Shown here: positions 52,207 through 64,000 of the stretch, one piece after another
Numbering within the stretch: the first letter of the stretch is position 1
Layout: the number at the start of each line of letters is the position of its first letter
Source of the DNA: Warburgia ugandensis
Lineage: Eukaryota; Streptophyta; Magnoliopsida; Canellales; Canellaceae
Assembly (NCBI GenBank): GCA_035236585.1
Contig: CP141135.1
Location: forward strand, 10,388,001 to 10,452,000
Direction of reading: 5' to 3'
Length of the DNA: 64,000 nucleotides
Translations under genes and position numbers: made by a program
Notes under the pieces: generated by a model
Databases searched by the model: none
What the model was told of the DNA's origin: nothing
What the model saw: the letters and a program-made list of their open reading frames with translations, nothing else

Positions 52207-54640
52207 TTTTCTTGTCTACGATCGTACTACATCAAACTTGTTCTAGTGCATAGTAACTTGATGAGATTGACATTTCAGATTCCTGTTTTTTGTTTTAGCA
52301 TTTGATTTATGCTTCAGCATGTGTATGATACAATGAAGGCACACACAGGTAGCATTTCTTGTGCATGACGACAGCCATTAGAACAAAGAGTGAAAACATC
52401 TGAAATGTCAATACAGCCTGACGCTGCCATGATAAATCAACACTTAGAGCTTGTTTGCACAGGCTTTAATGGTGAGGTCTGTGATATAGATTGCAGACTC
52501 TTGGCTGCTAAATACATGCTTAGAGGTGCCATTCTAGCTTATCTCATCAATTGTTGAGATGAGTTTGCTCATTAAATCTATTTCGGGTTTTCTCACACTA
52601 GTTGTATAGAGGCTAATTGGGCCAATTGTAATGTTTGCTTATCGAACCATTTGTCATGCTTGACATGAAGGAATTATCTTCAGGAGTATAATTCAGTTAC
52701 AGCAAGTGCTAATGGAGAAGGAACAAATAGAGCTAGCACTCTCGAGCTTGTTACATATGCACTCTCTCAATTAATATTTTCATACGAGTCTTCAGAGTCA
52801 TGTGATAAGAGAGAGTGCATCTGTTATCTTTGTTTGCTTTAAGTAATAATTTAGGTTTCTAAGGATTATAATGCTTATTTCCAAGCCTTTGTCGGATGAA
52901 AACATATAATTTCCAGTGGAAACTCTGGTTCAAGGACAAAGCTGTAATGGCCTGATGATGATCAAGCAAAGTGAGACTCCCCAAGTGATGATCAGTTCTT
53001 TCCATTCTTTGCAGCATGGATACGTTGAACTCAAACCAACAAAGAGTGAAAACATCTGCTGTCATTAGATTCAATACAGAATACTTATTGTCCATACTTC
53101 CATAATTAAAAAGAATAAGACAGTTGGATGCCAGACAGAACATCTAAACAAGAGCCAACTGGTACGTAACTCGCCTGCTTAATTTGCATTCATATGCACG
53201 TAACCAGTCATGGATTCTCTATATGGAATGTCTTGTGGTGATGTCTTCCTAACACTAGATTATCACCTGGGCGGCTGCCACTGCCAGTCTTCTCAAATAT
53301 CCAATGCCGGCCGAATACTGAAGGAGATTCATCCAACGCGACGAAGAAAGTGAGAGTGCATGACTCCTCAAGTGGCTTGATTGGCTAAGTGGAAACAGAG
53401 ACTATCCATGGTTCAGAATGCTACTAATGGAAGGAAGTTCCTGAGATCCACATTAAGGTGGTTGGCAAAGTTACCGGATGATAATTTGCTGGTGAAGGTG
53501 TTCTCACAGACATATCTTTTGATGTCTTCTGCTGTATAAGCTCCTAATGTATTTCTTGTCCTAGATCTGCTGGACCACTCTGCTAGTTGCTACTCTTGGG
53601 TTGTTCATTCTTCTAATTAATTGATTGCAAGTTGTCCAGTAGAACAGAAATCTTCTTGATTATTAACTCATTCCAGCAATAGCATCATCAGATTGATCTC
53701 AGCTCTCTGAGATATACAGTCACTATTTCTCATTGATTTTGATCTAGTAAATATCTAAACCTATTGAATTCACAAGGGGTCACAGAAGATGGTTAGTAAT
53801 TATCTGTTTTGAGTTGTAACTGGTAATCCGTTCAGTCACTTTAGCGAGTTAAGTGCAAAGTATAACCATTCATAACTACAAGAGCAGTACCTAAGTTAAG
53901 TGCCCAGGAAATTCAGTGCTACTATTGAGATATCGATTAGATTGAGTAATCTATGTAAGTAATTGCAAACTGACTGATATGATGTTGCTTCAGCCATCAT
54001 TCACTTCTGGAAAATCTTAGAGCATTCCAGGAGTGCAAACTACTGTTCTAAATGGACTCTCAGCAGTGACTGAAAGAATTTTCACATCCAAAGTACCCAG
54101 TATATCTGAATTAGCTGCTTAATGCCACACTTTTGAGTCATAAAAGAACGAATCAAGACAATGGAGACAATCGATACTTGCATGAAGCATGCATGGATTA
54201 TACATACTTGTGCAGCTTGGAGAGGTATACATGAATGAAGAGCATGATTGATCAATCTATCTTCACATCTCATATTTGTATCCTGAAGCAACTATTTAAA
54301 TTTATACATCTTTTCTTAGAAGAATTTTAATTCATAAGCTTGTCAAGAGAGTGGATTGATCCAGCAATACCAAATTTACTCATTAAAACAAACTTTAATG
54401 GTGAGAAGGATTGATAAACATTGGTAAAGGAGGTTGAGAATGATTACAAGAGAGTGGAAATTCAGTAGATCTACCTTGTATGATCCCTCTTCAATAAAAA
54501 TTATGAGGCCACAATCGTTCAGATGCCTTATGAGAAAACTTACAGAAATTACAAAAGAAAATGTTACGTATCTACAAAGCATAGAGAAATTATAGAAGAA
54601 CGGATCCTTGTAGATGCGACGCTTGTTTCAGTAACAAGAA
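52207..54640. other. Intergenic between tRNA-Phe and FNR
   Basis: No gene is recognised; open frames are under 100 codons. The part nearest 54640 is expected to hold the 3' untranslated region of the FNR gene on the minus strand. The phrase 'caaagagtgaaaacatctg' occurs at about 52385 and 53040, a short dispersed duplicate. Confidence 0.45.
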
Positions 54641-57300
<2,660 letters not shown>

Positions 57301-57600
57301 GGTGATGGAGTTTCAGAGAAGGACCAGGCTTTGAACGGTTGAAGAAAGTTTGTGCAGTGGAGTTTTGAGGTAGAAGTAGATAGGAGAAAGCAAAAGGTGC
57401 TTGGAGTGAATTGAGTGGAGGAGATTGGGAAGGCAATGCAGTGGTCATGGTTGGAAAGGTTAGGATTTTGTTCAGATAAGCCTCTGACTTCTACTTCCAC
57501 AACACCCACAAAAATGAAAAACTCTTCCATAATAGATAGAAGAATGTGAATGATGATTGCTCGGTAATTATAAGGGAAAGAATTACAGCACTTGGATCGA
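57301..57600 (-). promoter_or_regulatory. FNR leader and proximal promoter
   Basis: No clear TATA box; TTATAA at 57573-57568 is the best candidate. GATAAG (57475-57480, plus strand), an I-box motif of many light-regulated plant genes, lies about 175 bases upstream of the start codon. The leader contains upstream ATGs, one at 57448-57446 that opens a 106-codon frame overlapping FNR exon 1 out of frame. Confidence 0.35.
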
Positions 57601-58261
57601 ATGCTAGCCAAAACTGTCCATCTGTACATGGGTTTGTTAAGACGTCCATTATGTGGGCGCCGCGCCAAGTACTACTACTTAAGAATGCTGTGGTACTGAT
57701 GGGTCCCATGCAAACTGATTTGCATGGTTAGGAGAGGAATCACAGAATGGAAATGCATGAAAACTAAGGAAGGTGTTTTATTGCACTGATTTTTGCTTTC
57801 ACAGAAAGTTTCAGAAATTTTAGACTCAATTGGGATCTGGATCTTGTGCCATTTGAGTTCCATCCTGCATGTCCACTCGATAGTTTCGCATGATTATATG
57901 ACCTCCTATAATTTCTCTCTTGAAAATTGAGCTTTTAACTATTGATGATCGAAATCCAACATGAAAATATAAGTTAAAACCGATGCACATGTAGGGCCTA
58001 GGTGTCTTTTTTTTCTTTTTTTTTTTTTTCTTAAATCCAATTATAAGCCAGAAGAGAGAATAGCTGGGTTTCTTTTTTCAAAAATAGTATTTAATAACTT
58101 CATTATTAACAGGGAGAGAGAGTTTTGAATTTTTCAAAGATACATTAATAACTACCACAAACAAATAAAAATGAATTATCTCATCTTATAATATTTATTT
58201 ATATATAACAATAATAATAGATAATTATATAACTCCCTAACTTGGTCTGTTTTCGGCCTGA

Positions 58262-58265
<4 letters not shown>

Positions 58266-58341
<76 letters not shown>
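58266..58341 (+). repeat. (GA)38 microsatellite
   Basis: 76 bases of uninterrupted GA repeat. The Arg-Glu open frame across it is a repeat artefact. Confidence 0.98.
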
Positions 58342-58343
<2 letters not shown>

Positions 58344-58891
58344 ACCAACTATACATTTTCTAGGCCCATTTCACATCCCATGGTTATTCGGTATAAAATA
58401 GGAGTTGCTTATGGTGGTTGCACATTTTTCACTGAGAAAATAAGAGCAGGCTAAAACAAAAGTAGGACCCACTATTTTAGTTATTAAAACCATCATCTAG
58501 ATGATGTGCCATGGATAAAAGGCAATATGAACGTTAACCACCATTTGATGACTGTAGCATGTACTACGTGGTGCCTTTGATGATCAATGTAAACCGCTGC
58601 TGCTTACCTTTTCTATCAGTTATTTTGAAGGCTAGCAATAAAAAAGAAATACTACCATATTTGTTCTCGTTTTGATATATAACTTATCCATAGTGTAGCC
58701 AAGAAGATAGATGGTTCGGATCATTGAGAAAAATGAGTCCCAGTTGTACTGTAACCCGCTGCACATTCACCAACTCAATAGAATAGATGGCTGAAAATGT
58801 AAATAGTATAAAGTCTTCAGCAATCAATCAAAGTTTTAGGATTGTCTAATGCATGAGACTTTCAAGGCTCAAAGGAATAGAGTTGCATCAA

Positions 58892-59000
58892 CTCTTCTTT
58901 TTTTTTTTTGAGAGAAGTAGACACACAAATGCACAGTCTCAACTTAGCCAAGTAGGTGAGAGACTCCTCCTTAGGCCATTGCACTAGAAGCTTTAGTAAA
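58892..59000 (-). mobile_element. Probable tRNA-like SINE, second family
   Basis: On the minus strand: 'gcttctagtgcaatggcct', 'gtctctcacctacttggctaa', 'gttgagactgtgcatttgtg', '-tgtctacttctctc', then an A run (plus-strand T run 58898-58909). Parts are colinear with 5440-5550. No target duplication was identified. Confidence 0.45.
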
Positions 59001-59339
59001 AGCGGTACTTTATGACTTACCCTTTCTCTTTTTCCATTGTTGAATGCAACCATTAATGATGTTTTCTCTAAACTCAGCTTGAATTTGCTTTCGCAACATG
59101 TGTCTGCTGAATTACTTCTTAGGCATAGTTGTAGTTAATGGTTTTCTACTCTCTCAACAAAAATACATAGAAGATCTACTTGTGCAAGACACTATGGAAG
59201 CGCCTAGCAAATTATCAGGATCTATTGGTTCCCCAATGCAAGACTCTTAGTTGTATAGACATACTGTCGGTGTTCCACAATATTTAGGTCTCACAAGACC
59301 AGACTCAGCCTTTTTCGTCAAAAGGTATGCCAATTCAAG

Positions 59340-59935
59340 CAAAACCCAGCAAAAGATCACAAGAAAGTTGTGAAAAGAATACTACATTGTCTCAAAGGAA
59401 CACTTAATCATAGCTTGCTGATTTTTAAGTCATTTTTCAATCAAATTCATGGTTTTACTGATGCAGATTGGGTGGGCTGTGTTGACGATTGAGATGTACA
59501 GGAGGATTTGCAATATATATTGGTCAAAATCTCATTTCCTGGTCTGTTAAGAAATGACCTATAATAGCAAGATCCTCTACAAAATCTGAGTACAAAGCCT
59601 TGGCCAATTGAGCGGCTGAGATTATTTGACTTTAATCTCTCTTACACGAATTGGAATCTCTTCCACAAAGCCGCCCATCTTATGGCACGAAAAAATATTG
59701 GTGCCGCATACTTAATCAGTAACCCACTCTTCCATGCCTGTACCATACACATTGAAGTAGATTACAATTTCGTTTGAGATTATGTTTCCAAGAATCTACT
59801 TAAAGTTTGGTTCATTTCCATGGCGGATCAATTGACTATTATTGTGACTAAGCCCTTAGCATCATCTTGGTTTTTGTTTATTGGCGACAAACTGAAGCTT
59901 TTGGCTCGAGCTGCATCAATTTGAGGAGCAGTGTC
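59340..59935 (+). mobile_element. Ty1/copia pol 3' end (RNase H) fossil
   Basis: The plus strand carries the recognisable tail of a copia polyprotein: a 'VKRILHYLKGT'-type block near 59365, 'FTDADWVG' near 59455, 'TGGFAIYIGQNLISW' near 59505, and a 'STKSEYKALA'-type block near 59570. This is the RNase H domain order of Ty1/copia. It has no neighbouring LTR that I can see, holds several breaks, and is an old fragment. Confidence 0.85.
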
Positions 59936-61148
59936 AGTGGATATCTTGTCCTATCACAATCGACTCCTAAATTAGTGCAATCTATTTTATATTAGCTATT
60001 ACATTACTGCAACCTATTTTATATTAGTTATTATATAATTAGCTGGTATGATTTGAATATATATATATATATATATATATTATATTACCATATTGACCCT
60101 TGATTTGGCTTGAGTGTATTCACAAAAATCTCACAAGAGGTGAGATACAATTTACATTGACAATAAGTGAGTTATATCTAATAAAAAAAATATTATACCA
60201 TGCATGAAAAATGAGACTGTAATCCTTCTATTGAGCACGTATATTTACCCAGACTTTTTCAGTTTTTAGGGTAGACCTCCACACCAAATAGAGTTCTATA
60301 CTAATAAGGACTATTAGTCTAGCTTTTTTGAAAATTTTTATACATAAATTTAGTTTCTAACTACCCTGGAAAAGTAGGAGGAAAAAATTCTCTTAATATA
60401 ACACAACTAATACTATGGGTGTGGTCTTTTCTTGTGCATTCAAAAGTTATTCTAAAGTTAATTATGAATTCAGTTACATAGGACTTGATTGAAACTTAAA
60501 TGGACTCTTAATACAGTTACGAAGACCTCCACACCATTTATTTATTTTAAAAAGTAACATAAAAAAATTGATCTCTAAACCAAATTTCTTAAGAAATTTC
60601 AAAATTTTAACTATCCTCAAAAGTAGGAGGGACAATCTTCCAATAAACCATATAGATGTGTGTTTTGACCTCAATGGTACTAAAATTATCAATGGTCTAA
60701 AACAAGCCCTCAATAATTTTTCATTCATCCACATTTTGTGTTCACCACAACTTGAGAGTTCTCCAACGATCTATAGATTAGTGATGTACATATTAGCAAC
60801 TAATTAATGACCATGGAAAAGAGCCCATCATTTTGCCCCATTGTTAATTTTATTAGTGTATTTTCCATAGAAGAAGCTATAGCCAACAACAAATCTTCTT
60901 GTTGAACCCAAAATGACATGACCTGCTACTGCTTTTCCAGAGTTATCTAAAGATGATTTATCAAAAGCAAGCTGAATGAAGTCATGTGGTAGATAATCCT
61001 AATGGATCTCAAAACTTCACGTGTTTTGTATTTGCAGATATTTGTAAAAGGAGGCCTTTATTTTGACCAATTTGTAATTAAAGAGCCACTTTTTTCATAT
61101 TTGTATATAAATGCTTATAATTTGGGGTAACTAGTAAGAATAGTGACA
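59936..61148. other. Intergenic, no gene recognised
   Basis: AT-rich sequence with an (AT) run at about 60058-60080. Frames near 60474-60807 overlap on both strands and look non-coding. A duplicated phrase ('cctccacaccaaatagag', 'aaagtaggaggaaaaaattctc' and 'cctccacaccatttattt', 'aaagtaggagggacaatctt') indicates an old tandem duplication of about 250 bp between 60270 and 60640. Confidence 0.4.
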
Positions 61149-61709
61149 TGGGGTTGCAATTTCTTTTGCTAAACCCTTGTGACACTTGTATAGAATTCCT
61201 TTGCAAAGCACAAGTTGGCCTTCAACTCCCCACTCCCATTTGATAGGGTTGCACTCACTCACCTACTACAGCAATGAAAGAACTCAGAAACGGACTTACT
61301 CAAAGGGACTCTCCCTTATTTATAAGTTTGGAGGAAAGCAAGTAACAATCTACATTATATACAAGTGTCAATCATCCAACAGTATTGAACCATTCTATAA
61401 TTTTCTAGACTATTCTACTATTCTCTTGGATAAAGAGGATTCTAGACTACTATATATTATACATTGGTGTATATCAAAGTGTATATACCGAATCCATCTT
61501 GGTGTATGTGAGAAGCTTGTAGAGAACTTCTAGAGACTCCTTCAAGGATCTGAGTTGGGCCTTCCATAGAGGGCTGGGCAAGAATCCTCTCCATGGACAA
61601 TAGAAATGAGTCACGGCCTAAGTCCTTCAAACCAAGTCCATGAGTGAAATAGGCCTCCCTTATAGCCTTTAGGCCTTGGTCATGGGTTGCGCATCAATAG
61701 TCCATGACA
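61149..61709 (-). repeat. 3' LTR of the gag-only element
   Basis: 561 bp with TG...CA ends. Its first 40 plus-strand bases match 63962-64000 closely ('ggttgcaatttctttt', 'cctaa', 'tgtgacactt'), which supports LTR status, though only the first part of the other copy lies in the window. Confidence 0.75.
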
Positions 61710-64000
61710 TTCTTCCCTACTTAATAATGTCTACACCCTCGTTAAAACATATTTATTGATGTCATTGACTTCATCCTATTGCATAGTCTATGTTTGTGCA
61801 CCTCATATGTCTCGTGATGCTCTTCAAATGTATTGTCTTGTTTATCTCTTTGCACATTAACACCCTACCATTCTTGTGTTCCGAGAGAACTTTTCCTTAT
61901 CCTCTTCATGTTGTGTGCTTACCTGCACATTTGCGCACCTTTGCACAATTGTGAGCTATCAAGCCTCTTATGCCTCTGTGTTGCTACCCTTTGTTGTTGT
62001 GCTTCCTACACATTGGTGTGGGAGCTACAAGTTGTTGCACTACATGCAAGTCTTTGCTTGGTCTTGTTCCTCATGAAGTTTTCCTGTTGTTGCACACTTT
62101 TGTCAACCACTAGTTTCTTGGGATTCTTCAGACCTTAGCACCCTCATAGCACCTAAGCATTGGAAGCCTAACTATGCCATCTCTACACTCATTATGGGTT
62201 CCCCTACTAACTGTATTGCAGATAGCATCTTTCATTGTCTCTTACCATCCTTTAACATTGGGACTATGCAAAGGGGCTTCTCATCAAGGAAGCTCAGCAC
62301 TCTAAGGTATGGTTTCGGGATGGCCCTGGTTGAACTGAGAAAATCCATTTCAAGGAAAACCTTATAGTCATCCATAGGCATTATAGTCAAATTGATAATG
62401 CATTGTCACTCTCCAACCTAAATAGGCATCTCTTTGGCAACTCCAAGTACTGGCCTAGCCTTAAAGTTTACCACCTTTATCCTACTCACATCCTTCTCCA
62501 GCTTGAGGCTTAACCTCTTTGCCTCCTTTCCCAAGATGAAGTTGTGAGTGGCTCTCATATCTATCATAGCTCATGTGCCTTTGCCATCAAAACACACATT
62601 TACATACATCAAAACTTTTTATGTCTAGGAAACAAATTTGGCCCTTGAAGCCTGCCTCTTCATGGCATTGAGGAGTCTAAGTGGCCCCATCTTAGGCTCT
62701 TCTTCATCATCATCTCTTACCTAGTGGCTCTCTTTTTCAACCAACAAGGCATTAAGTGTCTTCTTCTTTAGATAGTCAACTACCCAACCTCATCTCATAT
62801 AAAGCAACTAGAGCGGCAAGGGATGAACTTACCTTTGCCTTTTGAGTCATAACAGGCCTCCTTGCCTTTCTCCTTAGGACCACTAGGTTTGTTTTCCTTG
62901 TCATTGCCTTGATTAGTTTTTCCTTTATTGTCTTCACTCGTCCCCTCAGCCTTCTTATTAAACTCAACTAACTTCTCTACAATTGAGATTGTAGTAGCCA
63001 AGTCTTGCACTCCATATAACTCTTGTTTTGCCCAAGGTTTTGTAACGTGTCCACGAAGAAAAATATCTTGTCCTTTTTTGCTATCATTTTTTGCTATGTC
63101 AAATATCTTTAGAAGCAAGGTTGTGAATTGGTTAATGTATTCCTGAATGAATCACGTATGCTTTAGTCGCTTTAGATTTTTATAGGCCAAGTACTCCACA
63201 TTCTTTAGGAATAATTGGATCTCAATCTCTTTCTTGAAATCTTCCCATGGCTACTGTACAATAACCTTTTGTTACATCATTGTACCTTTGTCTCTACCAT
63301 AACATCACATCATTAGTAAGATACATTGTGGCATTATCTATTTTTATGGTCTCCTCTATAATCTTTACAACTTTGAATTATTGCTTCATTTGCTATAGGA
63401 AATTTTCAAAGGCTTTCCTATCATAGGTTCCCTTGTAGTTGTTAGGTTATGGGGATCTTGACTTAAGGAGTAAACTCCTTTTGTCTAGGTCCTCCCCCAT
63501 TAGCTACGGTCTTTTTCCAATAAGCCCAACTAAATCTTTCTGTCCTCTAGCTTGGTTACTTTCTCATGTAAACCAGCTATCTCACCTTCCATAGTTCAAG
63601 GCGATCAAACATGCTTTCCACCCTTTTCATAGCCTTTGCATCCATAGTCTTAAATACTTCAAATGTACTTTGCATGTCATCTTTAAGATTATGCAAGGTA
63701 TCCATGCAGATACTAGACTTGTTCAAACAATCAAAAAGAGTTTGTTCGAACTTACTGAATCAAGCTTCCAAAGTAGTGAGTCGAGTGTACAATGCCAACT
63801 TTCATATTGGGTCGTTGGACTTTTCTCTCTTCGACATACGCTGGACTTTTCCCAGGCATGTCGATCACTCCTAAATCACTTGCCATGATGTTATCGCGAG
63901 ATTCTCACAATACTGAATAACTAACTCCCAACTCAAACTTGGCTTTGATACTAACTATCACTGGGTTGCAATTTCCTTTACCTAATACATGTGATACTTA
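61149..64000 (-). mobile_element. Non-autonomous LTR element with gag and protease remnants only
   Basis: A minus-sense fossil. The 3' LTR is 61149-61709 (TGGGG...GACA). The same LTR start recurs at 63962 ('tgggttgcaatttc') and runs off the window, so this is the far end of the 5' LTR. A primer-binding-like 'TTAGTATCAAAGCC' (minus, about 63954-63940) resembles the initiator tRNA-Met site, and a purine tract 'aagtagggaagaa' abuts the 3' LTR. The internal region is only about 2.25 kb. It holds a gag remnant (about 63.9-62.8 kb, ending in a Lys/Gly-rich segment before 62.8 kb) and a Ty3/gypsy-type protease remnant (about 62.75-62.25 kb). No reverse transcriptase, RNase H or integrase is seen. 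It is broken in several places. The layout matches gag-only (TR-GAG-like) derivatives of gypsy elements. Confidence 0.75.

Larger units (their letters stand above)
57601..59260. other. Intergenic, no gene recognised
   Basis: AT-rich with T runs near 58005-58030. It holds a GA microsatellite and a probable SINE listed separately; otherwise nothing supported. Confidence 0.45.

Overview
The window is nuclear DNA of a flowering plant. Three families of host genes carry typical plant introns, there is a plant-type tRNA-Phe gene, and most of the rest is retrotransposons, tRNA-derived SINEs, MITE-like elements and CT/GA microsatellites. Many copies of an Au-like SINE and scattered phrases of the 'gatccaaaccgtccat' kind suggest a woody, perhaps magnoliid, angiosperm; that placement is a low-confidence inference.

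Layout. 1-1.3 kb: LTR-like sequence and a long purine tract. 3.2-4.0 kb (minus): first three exons of an organelle-targeted DUF615/YjgA-like gene, rest not found. 4.7-4.9 kb: Au-like SINE. 7.6-10.2 kb: solo LTR with ATATT target duplications. 11.1-15.7 kb: (CT)59, a degenerate array of about 35-bp units each with a small dyad, and (AG)59. 17.1-27.9 kb: an Au SINE split by a 10.6-kb Ty3/gypsy element (minus sense, about 3-kb LTRs). 31.0 kb: another Au SINE. 31.9-35.5 kb (plus): complete eight-exon AUX1/LAX auxin influx carrier. 38.5-38.8 kb: inverted duplication of a gypsy pol end. 41-50 kb: SINE-rich sequence around a cold-shock-domain/glycine-rich/zinc-knuckle gene (45.9-46.6 kb, minus). 50.4-50.9 kb: hAT-type MITE with 8-bp target duplication. 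52.1-52.2 kb (minus): tRNA-Phe preceded by a tRNA-Asn-like 5' half. 54.6-57.3 kb (minus): complete nine-exon chloroplast ferredoxin-NADP+ reductase gene. 59.3-59.9 kb: Ty1/copia RNase H fossil. 61.1-64.0 kb: LTR element holding only gag and protease remnants, running off the window.

The host genes are not an operon and act separately: auxin uptake at the plasma membrane, RNA chaperoning, photosynthetic NADPH production, tRNA supply, and probably organellar ribosome assembly. All splice junctions were read by eye from GT/AG sites, phase and remembered family sequences; no alignment was run. I see no strong case for a wholly new biological system. The most unexplained structure is the 35-bp dyad-bearing array at 11.4-15.7 kb.
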